A stretch of 64,000 bases of DNA from Jacaranda mimosifolia (Eukaryota; Streptophyta; Magnoliopsida; Lamiales; Bignoniaceae). The DNA lies in contig CM032125.1 in the NCBI GenBank assembly GCA_018894105.1, forward strand, positions 36,565,032 through 36,629,031. Reading direction: 5' to 3'. Of the stretch, positions 11,833 to 25,800 are shown piece by piece (the first letter of the stretch is position 1; each line of letters opens with the position of its first letter). The translations under genes and the position numbers were made by a program. Below the pieces are notes generated by a model. It saw only the letters and a program-made list of their open reading frames with translations, did not search any database and was not told the DNA's origin.

Positions 11833-12648
11833 CACATATTGTCCCACAAATGGAATTCCAACTGGAAATCAAGAACCCTTTAGAGACAACTTCCCTCAAC
11901 TTTTCATCTTTAATCTTTGTGAACAACTTGAATCCTAAACAAGAAGTTGACATTTGTTGTGGAAAAACAAAAAAGGTTGCCTATGTGGAAAAAAATGAGG
12001 GCATATTTTTTATGTCGCTTGTACTGCAAGAAGAATTGGCAAGTGAGTAAAGAACACGGAACTAGTGATTGTGATATAATTTTTTTTCCCAGTATTTATT
12101 TTTCTTCCATAAAGTTCTCCAAGTGCTTTCCATTTATGCTCCCTTTCGATGAATGGAATCTTGGAAAGAAAATCAGTTTTCTTGAGCCAAAAAAATTAAA
12201 TTTTTTTCTCTTTTTATCTTCTTCAAGTCAGTCAATTTTCCCGGCAGTCAAAAGGAACTTCTTGGTATTTCTCAGGGTTAAAATCCAACCAAAAAATTAA
12301 GCCAAAAAAGGGTTCTTGAAAATGATCATTAAATCTCCCTCAAATTCTTGGACAATTAAACTGTAAATCAGACAGCCCACATAACAAATCCCATTAAAAA
12401 GTGAAAGCAAGAAACTAAAATGAAGATCAGAAAACCCCAAATTTTCATCATTCCACACACAGACACACACAGAGAGAGGAAAAAGCTCAAAACACTCAAC
12501 AATGGTGATCAAGAAAACTAAGAATAACAAGAGATTCATGTACCAATGAAGCATTGGGCTTCTGAGAGCAGCAAAACTCTTCAAACTGTTGAACTTCTTG
12601 AGGGAAGTTCTGGAAGTATGGGAACATTAGACCAGTTTCTGCATACAT
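9626..12648 (-). CDS. CCT-motif (CMF/ASML2-like) transcriptional regulator, 4 exons, 287 aa
   Basis: Exons (minus): 12544-12648, 10651-11172, 10205-10348, 9626-9718, all joined in phase 0 with GT..AG borders. The protein opens MYAETGLMFPYFQNF, a conserved start in this family. It continues with SDYNLWGEGDLFRAPEPV and EEP, then a Ser/acid-rich middle, then GMRRAFSEGDIK just before exon 3. The CCT domain spans about residues 236-278 (REKLSRYRSKK, NFGRKIK, YACRKALADSQPRIRGRFAK) and is split by the last intron after KIK. CCT proteins act in the nucleus, binding DNA or NF-Y partners; ASML2-type members affect sugar-responsive genes and growth. There is no B-box, so it belongs with the CMF group rather than the CONSTANS-like proteins. 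Its last exon lies in the tandem array, with three further exon copies downstream. The target genes are unknown. Confidence 0.92.
9778..10113. repeat. Triplicated intron-3 segment of the CCT gene (U4)
   Basis: Copies start at 9778, 9910 and 10036 with GATACAAATA, each followed by GAGAAAnnnGAGTTATT and a GCTAGTTTT stretch. They make up most of intron 3 (9719-10204). They do not disturb the acceptor of exon 4. Confidence 0.8.
11173..12543 (-). other. Intron 1 of the CCT gene
   Basis: A 1371-bp intron, donor TTG|GTACATG and acceptor TTATTACAG. It contains a TA microsatellite followed by a CA run (about 11801-11836). No other gene or element was recognised in it. Confidence 0.8.
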
Positions 12649-12780
12649 TTAGCTTCACTCCTCTTTTCTTTCTTGTTTTTCTTTATAAAGACTACAGAAA
12701 CAGAGAGAAAGAGAGGGGAACTTTCTGTATCAAATTGTATGTATAGATAGAAGAAGAAGTGCTTTAATGGAGGAGGGGGA

Positions 12781-12790
12781 CCTTTTATAG
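12781..12790 (-). promoter_or_regulatory. TATA box of the CCT gene
   Basis: On the minus strand it reads CTATAAAAGG, 133-142 bp upstream of the start codon. Transcription would start near 12755, giving a leader of about 100 nt. Purine-rich GAGA stretches lie upstream (12840-12860). Confidence 0.6.
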
Positions 12791-12899
12791 GTGTCAGACA
12801 GAGCAAAAAAAAACAGAGTGCAGCAGAAGCAGCTGAAGAGATAGAGAGAGAGTTGAAAAAGGAATCTGATTTTGGTTGGTTCTTCTTAGGAGGCTTCAT

Positions 12900-14018
12900 T
12901 TAGGACAAAGAATTTTGTAACAGTAAAAAAGATGCAAGAAATTTTTTGGCGTGCTGGACCTGGTAAAAATAGTGATGTAAGATTTAAGAACATATTTTTG
13001 TGCTAAATAAAATATTTGGAAGTCATTGTCTTAAATGTAGACCAACTTGAGGGGTTAGGATTAAAATATCAAAATCTCATCATTCAATCAACTTTAGAAG
13101 TAGAGGTGCAACTTGAAGTTTAAAATATTTGAATTTTTCCTTTTCCATTAAAAAAAAAAAAGAAAACTTGATTGGGTCCACTAATCATATATTAAGCATA
13201 TTTAATTTATTTGCTTATTTTCTAAAGTTTAATCAATCGAGTTTGATCACAATCTTTTCAAATTTATCTTCGTATCCAACAGTATCAGCAATCAAGTTTG
13301 AAATGAGAATACTGCAGTTTGAAGTTTAAAATTTATTTGAATTTTTATTAGAAAAAAATCTACTAACTCGGCTGATCACATTTAAATACAATCTACTTAT
13401 CTGCGTATTTTTCCAAATCTAATATGTGAACCAATTTTTTTTAAAATTTGCCTCTATATCAAACACTAATAGCAATCGTATTTAAAGCAAGAATGTATCG
13501 TTTTAATTTGATTTAATATTAGAAAAGTTTTTCAATACAATCTTAAAGTCGATTACTTGATTGATCTAAAATTATGATTATTAAAGTTTAAAAAGTATGA
13601 TTAAATTTACAAAAGTTGATCTCAAAAAAGTATACAATTAGCCTAACAATATCAATTTAGCTTCAAACAAATCTAGATTGAAAATGGAGTGTTTTTGTTT
13701 TTTTAAACTTGGTGGGGTGTTTTCTTACTCATAAATGGAGCAAGTGAAAGTGACAAATGAGTAGAGAGGGAAAGAAAATAAGGACATAATGCAAAAAGGA
13801 CATCATATCATATGCTTGTCTAATACCATGAAATGACCATGTTTTCCTAACCATGCCAATTATTTATTCCCTTTATTTGCATATTTTAGCTTTGTGAAAA
13901 TTAGAATGCATGATATTTGATTATTTTTTTTCTAATTAAAAGTTATAAAGCATTGCTTGGAGTTGGCTAACATTGGACGCGCTTACAAGCGCTTTACAGA
14001 GTACAAAAATCCTCCAAT
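12900..14018. other. Intergenic, degenerate duplication of about 200 bp
   Basis: No gene is visible. Between about 13110 and 13520 a segment starting GAAGTTTAAAATnTTTGAATTTTT recurs about 204 bp later in diverged form. The rest is AT-rich sequence without recognisable domains. Confidence 0.4.
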
Positions 14019-14695
14019 GTATCTAGACAGCAACATGGGCCAAAAGAGCCTAATAATTTGTCGTCTTTATTTTTAGTATGAAGTTAAATTTTAACCTATT
14101 TTTAATTCACAATAAGATATTTAATTTAAAACGTATCAAAATTTCTAAAATTAATAATTTTAGCACAGTAGATACGGGTGTTAAAATTTTTATAATGTAA
14201 AATCAATAAATCTTATTGCAATTAATCTTGACACATTAACATGTATCTAGACAACGACTTGGGCCAAACAAGGTCTAATAATTTGCCATCTTTATTTTTA
14301 GTACGGAGTTAAATTTTACCTTATTTTTAATTCACAATAAGATATTTAATTTAAAACGTATCATATTTTTCTAAAATTAATAATTTTAGCACGTTGGATG
14401 AGGGTGTTAAAATTTTTATATTGTAAAATCAATAAATCTTATTGCAATTAGTCTTGACACATTAACATGTATCTGGACAATGACTTGGGCCAAACAAAGT
14501 CTAATAGTTTGCCATCTTTATTTTTAGTACAAAGTTAAATTGTACCTTATTTTTAACCCATAATAAAATATTTAATGTAAAACATATTGAACTTTGATAA
14601 AATTAATAATTTTAACATACTGAATACGGGTGTTAAAATTTTTATAATATAAAATAAATAAACTAAATTGCAACTAATTTTGTCACATTAACATA
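14018..14695. repeat. Tandem triplet of about 225 bp
   Basis: Three head-to-tail copies begin near 14018, 14241 and 14468 with GTATCTnGACA and a following TGGGCCAAA. Each includes TTAATTCACAATAAGATATT or a close variant and a GGGTGTTAAAATTTTTATA block. The third copy is the most diverged. No coding potential. Confidence 0.85.
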
Positions 14696-17600
14696 TGTAA
14701 AACTACACTTCATCTTTTAGTTTCTAAAACTAGTTTTGACATTTGTGAAAGTGGTAAATTTATCTTCACCTTTTTTACTGGAAATTTGTTGACTAAAAAT
14801 TGGTGAACTTATCACTATGTCCAATGGAGATAATATTGCTATAAATACTTTCAACTCAATATTACTTCAAATTGTCCTATGATGGCCCCACAAAGCATGG
14901 CACATTCAATAATGTCTTTGGATGGAAGTGGTGAGCCATAGCAAAAGTAGTACAATTTGATAAAAGTAGTACAATTTGTTTGGTTTGGCTTCCTTTGTGT
15001 CTTGCACTTTGGACAAGTTTGAAACACTTTTTAAGTTCATTTTCTTTCATTAAAATGGTTAATATCCTTGCCTAAAATGGGTTAATGTTGTTATTTTTTT
15101 TTAAGATCTTGGAATGTGAAGTTTCAAAAAAATTAAAATTGATGCTTACCTAAATAAAATTCCACCTAATTGGATTTCTTTTAATATTATATTTGCAAAA
15201 AACATATTAGGGGCTGTTAGAATTTTGCCTGAGAAAAATCCTTTCATATTTAAATCAAAATCAAATTTAATTTGCAGAAAAAAAAATTACAAAAACATAT
15301 ATACTTGAAGCTAGGATTCGATAAAATAATTGTAAATCAAGATATTCGAACCCTTAGTATGACTAAATCTCTCAGAGTTATTTCATTATTGGTTTTTCTT
15401 ACAAGGATAAACGTCTCATCCTTGCTCGAATTAGGATTTGCTCATTTTTAGTCAACCTATGTACTTCATTTAGATTCGTTTCCATTGTCCACTCTTTCTA
15501 ATTTTTCGATCCAAATCCGTTAACTCGAGTCAATCGAATAATACAAATAGTCTATAAAATTTATTTTCGCCTAACAATTTGACTTATTCCAACGAGAACT
15601 CTGAATTTATTGAGTTATTAACCTTGACATGTAACTATTTTTTTACTTTCTAATAATCCTAAAAATTAAAAATAAAAATAGAAATAAAATCAAATGAGCT
15701 GTCAATAGTTCGTGATAGATTTTTTTTATTTTATTATTTTGTTTTTTTCATGTCAATTTGTCGTAAAAGTAACTAAGATTACTACTTTTTACCTGTGTGC
15801 ATTTGAATTCAACCCACATTGCCCTATGTCTTGATGTTTCTGCTAAACTAGGTCAAATATACCTAGGGATTATTCTATTGATAGAAATTGAAAGAGAAAG
15901 GGCATTTGAATAAATAAATTATATTTGAAGTCTCATTTGTGATTATGTTGCCCATTGAACAATGTTGAGGTTCTCATATGAATAAAAGTATAGCCTCAAC
16001 AAAATTTTAAAAATAAAATAAAAGAAGTGTTTGTACTTGCCTTTAGGCTTTATTTTTATATTTGGTCCAAGTCAATAATCATGCACCAAAAAAACTAAAT
16101 CAAGATATATCTCTTTATCGAAAAATAACAACTGTATAAAATCAAAACGTATTTGTATAAAATAGAAAATATATAGATACACTATACTGATTTCCTCAAG
16201 AGAATACTTATGAAACGAAAAAGAATTGTTTCAAACATTGTACAAACATAAATAACTAAAGATGCATAGATTTTTTTCTCATAATTCTAAATGTGGTTCT
16301 TATCACGCAAACTTAATCTTTTACGGTGTAATGATATCTTTTGAAACAATATGCTAGCATTTATGCCAACCCATTCAATAGTCGAAACTTTCTCTAAATT
16401 TACGGTCTTCATCTATTTATTTAATTATTCATTCTCCCATTTTGAACTGAATTTAATTTCATAATTTCAACAATACTTTATTAGTTGTGAAAAAGTATGA
16501 TAATCAACAATTGGGATTGTCAAGAAGCTCATCTAATTAATCACCTCCTTAATCTAGCAAATTTTCTTACAAGGGTGAGTTGACATGTCTTTCCTATATA
16601 GGATATACAACCAAAGTTATGCAAGAATTTTGCAATGATTGGCACACCTCCTTATAATCATTTATACAAAAATAGCACTTGTTATTGTAAATTTGTAGGA
16701 CAAAAAATTGAAAAATTAATACCAATGGAAAAGAAAACTAACATCAATGACAAAGGATATTCCTTTACTCCTCATTTTCTTCTCTTGTACTATGTTCTCC
16801 AATGTTTTCACAAAAATGGTAGATAAAACTATCCATATTATCTCTTTGATTTGTGTCTATAAGTGAAATCATTGCATATATTTCTATGATTAGCCAACCT
16901 CTCACTCTTGGAAATATGTGATTTTGATGTTGACTATGGGCATTAAGACAAACTAAAAGAGATTCATAACTATTCATACTCACATGTGGGTGTTCATACA
17001 ATGAAGATATAGTAAGAAAAAAAGAAGTTAATCCTAATTGGTACTTCATATTTTCATTAGTCACCATCTTATCTTATCTTGTCACCATATTCATCTAATT
17101 AAGTAATGAGAAAAAAAAATATACCAAAACACTTTTAAAATAATTTCATATATGTCAAATATTGAAATCTGATCAACAATTAGTAATTTAATATGAGTTA
17201 TTGCTAAAACAGATAGAAACCTATATATACAAGAGTTCAAACTCAAGATCTTTGAAATCTTAAGGCCAAAATCTTAATTATTAAACATGTCAGTTCAACT
17301 CATTTACTTAAATCCCATTTAAGGCACACACAAGGGTCGAGAAGACAAACCCATCTTCATACTTTGTTTTCTTTTTAGCCAAATGTGTCCTTAGAAGAAT
17401 TAATTATATGGGATTAGGTGATGAATCAAAGTGGTTAAGTTAAATTGTGAGGTTTAGGAATGGAAAAATATTAAGAATTTAGTGAATTTTGCTAATATAA
17501 AATAATCAATAACTTGAAGGAAAACTACACAAATGGTGTCCAACCTAAAGTTTGCAAGTTGTTTGTTGGCAAAATTTGCATATCCTCCCTTAGGGCCCAA

Positions 17601-18228
17601 ATCCAATTCTAGTGAATAGTGATACTATATGGGGATTTTGCTTCCATTTTGTTAATTGAAGATGCTAGTTTTAAGTTTTTTCTTGAGTTTTTGTCCTATG
17701 CTTAGGCAATATTAGAACCTTAATTTATTTACCATTTTGGTTAACTTTTTTATTTTTACTATTTCTTTAATACTAATATGTTCAATTAAAAAAAATATTA
17801 TAATAATCTATCATACATCGATAAAATGCTAAAAAAAGTGATCATCTTATAAGTATTGACTAAAGAATTTATATGTATCCATTATATATTTATTTTAGAT
17901 AATTTCATTACAGCCTAATTTTAAAATTAATTTGATGGGTTTGAAGGTAATTTTCACGGTAATTTCACATGCATCGAACTTTTAGATTTGGAACATAATA
18001 ATTTTAATATATAATTTGATCACCTTCTATTTAATTTTATATACTTGAGTGTCAAATTAGTAGTTCAATTCCTCTTGTTCGCCAGCTAATTTAATTATTT
18101 CTTTTTTTTTTGTGCAATTACATGTGATCTTGTCTAATTTTTTAAGTAACTATTGACCAATATTAAAACGTAATTGATTAAAAAAAGACAAAAATTGCAA
18201 ATTGCATACACAGTCACCAATGTGAACT
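14696..18228. other. Gene-free stretch
   Basis: AT-rich DNA with short unrelated open frames (the longest about 100 codons at 16765-17067 on the minus strand). None has a recognisable domain, family start or splice context. I see no RNA gene. Confidence 0.5.
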
Positions 18229-18765
18229 TATGGATGGTAATAGAGTGGATCAAAATTAGAACTTGAACTCAATTTATCCCAAATATGATGAGTTTGGGGT
18301 GGCTTAATGGGGTATCGGTTGGGGTATGGGGTATGATTTTCGTAACCGAAGTATTTAGAGTAGAATATGGGGTTTACCTAACCCGCCATGTAATCTGGCC
18401 AAAAAATGCCCCATATAAATTATAAATATAATAATACTAAATATATTATATATAATTTATTTTATATTTTTCATATTAAGAATTATTTGAATGTTGTGCT
18501 TGTTGTTACTTTAATTTTACTCTTATTCTTCTATTTTGCTTCTAGAATCTTATTTGGTTTATATGAATTTTTTATTTTTTTACTTGAAATTTGAATTTTA
18601 ATTACTATCGAGTGATTTTGATTTGATACTTTTATTAATTGACTTTTATTTTTTTAATTATTTTCGGGCTGGCGGGTTGCCAAACCGACGAGACGGAGTT
18701 GGGCAAAATAAGATCTAGCAAGGTAGGATATGGATTGAGTCAAATCTGCCTCATTGCCATTTCTA
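18229..18765. mobile_element. Non-autonomous hAT-like element
   Basis: The left end TATGGATGGTAATAGAG is the inverted partner of the right end (TAGAAATGGCAATGAG on the minus strand). It is flanked by 8-bp near-identical duplications TGTGAACT (18221-18228) and TGTGAATT (18766-18773). An 8-bp duplication and TAGnGATGGCAATGnGG-type ends are hallmarks of hAT-derived elements in plants. No transposase frame. Confidence 0.8.
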
Positions 18766-19403
18766 TGTGAATTATCTAAAACTTGGTATAAAAATGTACC
18801 AAGAAAAAAAATTCAAATGTGACATAAAGGAATAATATTTTTTTTTTAATAATCATCACAACATTAACACACGTCATGGATTAGGTAAGCCTTATATCAA
18901 AAGACGAGAATTGTAATAATTTATTTTAAAAAAAGATTATTTAAAAAGAAAAGAAAAGAAAAGATTCTATAAATATATTTATGTCTATTGGTGTAGCTTC
19001 AAAAGGAGGGGACAAAAGGTTCTGTGCGGCAGTAAAGCCAAATAATTTAGACTCAAAATTGCTGGCATGATATGCAAATTGCCTTTGAAAATATGCACAT
19101 TCATAATATAATTCATTGAAACTTAAATATTTTGTCCTTTTGCACAAAATAAATCATTTATATGTATACATATATATATATATATATATGATGTGATTCG
19201 TGTTTTGAATATCTTCTAGATAATCGCTCAATTAAAAATAAATATGGTAGTTTTTTATTCGAGAACGCACTTATTTAAAAAAATTATTTTTCTATCAATC
19301 TTATACTAAATAATTAAATTAGAAAATGTGATTTTTTTTTTATCACTAATAACGATATTTATAGTATTAGATTTAAATATTGCGTTATCATCTGTGAATG
19401 TTT

Positions 19404-19760
19404 GGGGGTTGTTTGGATTTATTTTCTGGAGGCATTTCATTTTTTGGTGAAAATAATTAGTAAAAAGTTGGTTATAAATGCGTTTTTGAAAATAAAATAT
19501 TGTTTGGAGATTTTGTTTAAAGTGTAACAATTATGTATGCTTGAACATGAGTTGTATTTGAAAAATGTAGTATTTTTGTATCAAAAGTCGTGCAAATATG
19601 AATAGAAGAAAATGAAAAGTGAAAATAAAGAGTGTAAGAATTTGTCTGGAAGAATATTTTGATAATGAAAATATTTTTGAAAATGAAAGAAAAGTTGATG
19701 GATCTCTATTTTCATTTTCAACAGAAAATAAAAATGAGCTTAGAAAACAAAAACAAGCGG
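19404..19760. mobile_element. Dispersed copy of MITE A family
   Basis: An approximately 355-bp segment opening GGGTTGTTTGGATTTATTTT and closing with ACAAAAACAAGCGGGTAG. It is alignable along most of its length with the MITE A copies at 2173-7790. This shows the family is dispersed and not restricted to the array. Confidence 0.75.
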
Positions 19761-20841
19761 GTAGTATTTAGGGTTTTTCTCTTCATTTTGTGTTAATTTT
19801 TGTAATTTTATTAATATAACTTTACAGGAATATCAATAGTATATTAAAATATAAACTCTTGTTGCTGCAAATAAATCAATCATAAATTCAAATTTCATAC
19901 AAATAGTTTGTTGAAAACTCAGTTTTAATTTATTCTTTATTTAAAAAAAATAAAAGACTTTGGTTGACCTAAAAGCGCGCCTTGAGAGTTATGCTTAATA
20001 GTAAAGATTCACTTTCCTAGTTCTAAATGCCGACATGATGTCAAATCTCACTCCCTCGACCAATCCCATTTAAGTTAATTGGTATATTTTCTTTTGGTAA
20101 TGACAGCCAATAAGCATTATTCTAGCTAATTAGCACGATTTTTATTTTATATACTAAGAATATTTTTTAACGAATAAAAAGACAGGAAAGTAGCAATCAG
20201 TATAGTATTTTTTTTTTTCTTTTGTAATCATTTAAGTTTTTTATTGAATCAAAATATTACTTTTATTTATTATTGTAATTTTATTAAGATATCAATCAAA
20301 TTGAAGCCCACTAACTCACTCGTCGTACATCTTGCTGGTTCATAAACTAATATTACATTAATGGGCTACTTTCTTAATTCCGCACCCCCCCCCCCTCAAT
20401 CGTACAATTTTTTTTTTTAAATTTAAGGTAAGGGGATTGTTATCAATCTGATTTGAGTATCTCCCGCGGCCTCAAATCCACCTCCGATATAGGGCTAGGA
20501 TAGGTGCAACTGTAGTTGCTTCGACCCCTACGTTGCCCTCTTCATCGTACAATTACGTATGTATAGTTATCGCTTCAAAGCCCTTAGCTTCCTCGTGTGA
20601 ACTCTAATTGCATGTACCATCTTGATTCAATTAGACTTCCATTCAAAATCTCCAGTAAGCAGCAAGTTCAAACAATCCGCAAGAATATTACTGTAGGCAA
20701 TTGAGCGAAAGGTTTTTATAAAAGTTTGGAGCGACATCCAGAAAAAAGGTTACATAAAAAATACTTGAGCCAATGTCGAAGAATGAAACTCACTATACGT
20801 TTCCATGATGAGAATATGAGTTGCTTTGAATGAAATAATTT

Positions 20842-21289
20842 AAGCCTTGTTTGCTTGGCTTGATTAGGTGTGATACATACCGAATCAAGCTTCTTTTAAT
20901 ATTTGTTTCAATTGATAAAAGTTTTTGATAAATCCTAGGCCCAACATTATTTATTGTTGTTTTTGAAAAATGGATCAAGGGGGAATGCTTGATTTGGTAT
21001 GATTAGAATTACAAAGATCAAATATGACCATTTTTTTTTTTATCTTATTTCCAATTAAACATTGTTCCTAATAATGGGGAAGAATGAAGAAATTGTGAAA
21101 AACTTATTAAAAAGTATAAAGGATATAATAATAAATTTATATATTATATTTTAATTTATTTGTATGTTAATCTTACCAACCAAACATAAAATTAAATCAT
21201 TCTATCCTAATGGGCTTAAACTGTATTCATTTGCTTATATATCACTTATAATCATATCATTCGAAGCAAACGAGCCCTTAGAGTACTGC
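20842..21289. mobile_element. MITE with TTA flank, PIF/Harbinger-like
   Basis: An approximately 450-bp element with inverted ends GCCTTGTTTGCTT (left) and AAGCAAACGAGCCC (right). TTA lies on both flanks. The interior is AT-rich and non-coding. It is a different sequence family from MITE A/B. Confidence 0.7.
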
Positions 21290-21819
21290 TAAACTATCAA
21301 ACTAAATAGTTGACATTCTGCCGCCAATAAACAGGCACGAGAATAATATAAGAACAAAAGAGAAAAAAGAAAAAAAAAAAGAAAGTAAAAGCGACCAATT
21401 ACTTAATTTGTTTCACACCATCAAAATGAGTACCTTTCACAAGTGAAAATCAATATAATTTGACTTTATTTCCAAGGTGAAAATTTTTTCTCCTTGAATA
21501 GTAAAATCCCACTAATTAAGTGAAGTATAATAAAGGTCAAATAGTTTTTTTTTTTTTTTAAATGTATAAATATAAAGGTACGTGGGGAATATGGCATATG
21601 GGTTATGGAATTGGGCTGTAAAGCAAATAAAAAGGGAAAGAATTTCAACTAAGCTTTAATAGAAGAAGTGGAGAGTATATGCCCACTTTTGAGTGATGGA
21701 GTGAAGTCCAAGGGATGTGCTATTTGGAATGGCCATGGGACAGTACTCACAACCTTAAATTCCCACATTAGGAAATTACACAAAAATAAAATAAAATAAA
21801 ATTGCAATAATTAAAAAGT

Positions 21820-21851
<32 letters not shown>

Positions 21852-22688
21852 CGCAACTTATGATGAGCCCTTTTGGCACGTGATGGCAAATTCTTCTTTA
21901 ATCATCAAATATTGTTCCATGGAATGACCAGTCGACACGTGGTGAGTTCCCAATTATAGCACACTAAATTTGTGGACAACCCAATTAGGCAATTACATAC
22001 TAATAATTTTTTTAAAAAAAATAAAAAATAAAATTTTTTATTTCAAACTTATTGATTTAAACAAGCTTATATTTATTACATGTTTAGTTAATTTTGTTCA
22101 AATCAAAGTTTTCTTGGCATTTTTTTAAGAATTTACTGTATTACAAGTATGTCGACTAAATTGTAAACATTAAATTTCAGGAGAGATTGATCCGACCTAT
22201 CAATTTCGAGATTTGTTGCAATAAACTATTGATTTATGAAAATGGATTCATAACATTTGAGTAGGATGGGAATAATGCATGTGTCAAATTGACATCCAAT
22301 CATAATGAGGTTGAATTTAAGCCAAAGAAAAATAAACAATAATGAGAACAAAGAAATCAAGTTCAATTATATTGTGATGATTCAAAAATCAACTCATGAT
22401 AGTTTTTTTTGGACATTTATGTAGAACAAAAGGACAAATTTCTAGGAATGGTGAATGAATAGCCCTAATAAGTGACCTTTGAATCTAAGAATTTTGGCAA
22501 CCCCACTTAGAGATATATTTTTCCTAAAAATTTTATTTTAAAGAAGATTAAGATTGGTTTTTTAATTATATTTATGAGATTCGAACATACGACTGATCAA
22601 TGTGTAATAATGAAAAATTTACTATCAATCTACCGTTAGTCCCACCCCATTTAAAAATATTTTTTTCTTATTCAAATAAGATGTTCGA
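21290..22688. other. Gene-free stretch with TA/GT microsatellite
   Basis: Contains a (TA)n(GT)n run near 21820-21851. No gene was recognised. Confidence 0.5.
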
Positions 22689-22701
22689 AACTCAATTCAT
22701 T

Positions 22702-22808
22702 TTTTTTTATTTATACATACACGCACATCAACAGCTCGTTCATGCTCGAACTCCTGACCTTCCACATTATGTGGGAGACTTATTCCGTTGGGCTACAAGC
22801 TACTCGAC
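22702..22808 (-). mobile_element. tRNA-derived SINE
   Basis: Read on the minus strand it has a Pol III A box TAGCCCAACGG, a B-box-like GGAGTTCGAGC, then ATGTGCGTGT and an A-rich tail. It is flanked by perfect 13-bp target duplications AACTCAATTCATT at 22689-22701 and 22809-22821. It shares the body and the ATGTGCGTGT stretch with the SINE at 41740. Confidence 0.85.
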
Positions 22809-22821
22809 AACTCAATTCATT

Positions 22822-25800
22822 AAAGAATAAAGTATTCATTTAATTTTAAAAATAAATTTTCAAGAATTTTGGCAATTTTCTTTTCTTTTTTTTTTTAATA
22901 TCTATTATGAAGCTTCTGGACGAGTGGGGAACTTGGAGAGAAAAAGAAAGAAAGAGATGCCCAGATAGACTAAGAAAAGATAAAAAAGAAACAAAAAAGA
23001 AAAGGGGAAGAACAGCTGGAGTGGATTGTCTCTGATAGTGCCCTTTATTGTCTTTTTGAACACACACACATAGTAATTGGGCTTGGAATTTTTTTGGCTT
23101 TATGGGACCCATTGCCAGGCCCAAAAAAATTGATGGGTATATTTGTAATTTTATGGAGAATAATAAAAAACAAAAATGGTGCATGAGAGTGTGAAAGGAA
23201 ATTAAGGGTTTGGAGAGCTGCACCTAACTGGTTGAGAGTGACAATTGTGAAAATGACTTGTAATTCTCATTAAGTATTTCAAGTTGTGCTAACATAAGTT
23301 AACTAGCATAATTTTTTGAAGTAAAAACAAGAGCAATTGAACATGGTGTTATTTTAAAAGTTGTAGCTGTTAGTAATTGTATAATTTTACAGAATTTCAA
23401 GCATTTTATTTCGAGTTCACGTCGAATGTATGGGTCAGAGTCAAAATAAGTTTACAGTTAAAGGTCAGTTTTGACCTTGATTTGAAGGTTCAGGTTCAAG
23501 TGTGATAGTTGACCTATGAAATAAAAAAAAAATTATCAGAAAGTATCAGAGTTCCTAATACAGTTGTATCAAGATATGATCGTTCGAGACCCGATTTAGG
23601 ACCCCAGTCGATTTAGACTAAATCAAATTTGTATAAAAAGGTATGAATCTTGACAAATCAGTAACGCCATTCTTGTTAGGACAAATTCAAGATTTAGCCT
23701 GTTAATTTCGAAATACGACTTTAACTTTTAATTCGTAATACTGTTGATAAATATAATTATTAGTGATAAAAGAATTTAAAAATTTATAATATCATAAACT
23801 TCGTATTCTGATTATAACTTATAAATTTAATTATGTCACGAACTTCTGTCGCGATGACAGATGTAATTGTAAAAAGGGTACACATGTAAGCCTTAGAGCA
23901 AAGGTGCCTAAGGGATAAGGAATTTCGTTCTTTCCTCTTTGGTGCAAATCAGCTAACGCCGCAAAAATGGGTTTGGGGAATCCCAAAAATTAGGGAATCA
24001 AAAGGGTTTGAAATAGAGACAATGTCAACGTTGTTTTACAAGTACTTATGGTTGAGAATTTCTCATTGTATAGCCATCAGGACAGTTCAAAAGAAAGCCA
24101 ATATTCATGAAATTCTTGTTTTACACGTAAGTATGTGTTGGAATTTGGAAGTTTTTATTTTTTTTTAATTTTTATTTTTTATTTTTTTTGAAACTTGGAT
24201 TCTAAGTTTTAAATTAAAGTACAATATAAGTGGAGAATACAAGCATAAATTTGAGAATAAAGTTGGGTACATCTTTATCATTGCTTGTACTAGACTAGAC
24301 CTTCTATGAAATTACCAAATATGTTCTAGATTAATTGCTTTTGTTGATGCAAAATTCCAACAAAAACACTGTTGAATTTTGTGGTTAACACTTTTCTTTT
24401 TTTCTTAAAAGAATAAGGGAATTAGCAAAATTGGAATGTGTATTCTTTTACCCTCAAAATAGAGATCGAAAGCTGATAGTTACAGACTACTGAGCCGTGG
24501 GATTTTTTCAGAAAGTATTTTATATTTATATTTCTATTTCTAAAACAGAACTGCTAAATAATTGGATTAGACATACGCATGTAATAACTCAATCATTTAG
24601 CTCATTAATATTTGGAAGCTACACAATATTTATTATCAATCCATGTTGGAATTATATAGACATATTTTATAGTCAACAAATCAGTCACTTCTATAATAAA
24701 GGAATTTACTTTATTAGTATTGTATTGATGTGCTCACCTTTTACACAATAACTATGACTCAAATCATATATTTCATAACAACGAGATTATTTAGCTAATC
24801 GTCCATGTCTTTTAATTATAATATATATATATTATTATAAAAAGAAAGTTGTTTTGTGTCTAAAGTGAAATTTATTTATGGTTTTTTACATAATTTACCC
24901 TTCAATTATTCCAACAACTAAAATGGGTAATGCAGTTTTAAGGAAAAAATAGAGAATTCAGTACAAAAAGGTGGTTTGGATACCAAATTTACTAATATTC
25001 TAAATTTCTCCTTTAAATTGCTCTTTAGAAGTGATGGTTCAATAATGTCACAATTATACTTTTCACAAAATCCACAAACTCACAAATTCGTATTGTCAAA
25101 ATTCCATATTCCATTATTTTTTTTATCATATCAAAACATCTAACACAATTTTAGCTTTACTCTTAATTTAAATTATTTCATGTCTTAATTTTAAATAATT
25201 CAATAAATAATTTTATGCTCGCAAAAATTACATGCAATAATTGTTAGTGTATATATGTATATATATATATATATAAATCATGTAAAGGGGTTTCACACTT
25301 TACTAGTTGTGAAATCATGTGGTTTCCACATTGGGACACTTTTGTTTTTGTGTGTGTTAGTGTGTGTGAATGTGGTTTGATGTGATCTCACACATTTGTA
25401 TAGACAAGATAGAAAAGAAAGATGGGCTCTATGAACACTTTTGTTTTGTTTGTGGGATGCATCACCATCCCCCTTTCATCTTTGCAAGTCACAATAATAT
25501 TCTCATCTTTTTTTGCGCAAGATAAGATGTCACTCCCAATTTTCCAAAATGCCAATTTTGTGAAAAATATATAATATTCGAAGGAGAGAAATAATGAATT
25601 ATTATGTAAATTTATGAACTTCACTAATAATTAAATAAAATTTTGTTTTATTTTTTCATTAGGGTTGGATAAATGAACTAATCCTAATTTTATTATAAAA
25701 TTGAAATGAAAGAGGATTGAGTAATAACTCAAAATTTCTTGGTATCATCTATTCTAAAATTTATTTATAGGTAATTTATACTATGATAAAATACAAATTT

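Noticed and set aside
16765..17067. A 100-codon open frame on the minus strand
   Set aside because: No domain, no family-like start and no splice partners. Composition is like the surrounding non-coding DNA, so a chance frame is likely.
20380..20560. A less AT-rich stretch after an 11-C run, considered as an exon
   Set aside because: No continuous frame with family features and no splice signals; it may be a transposon fragment but cannot be assigned.
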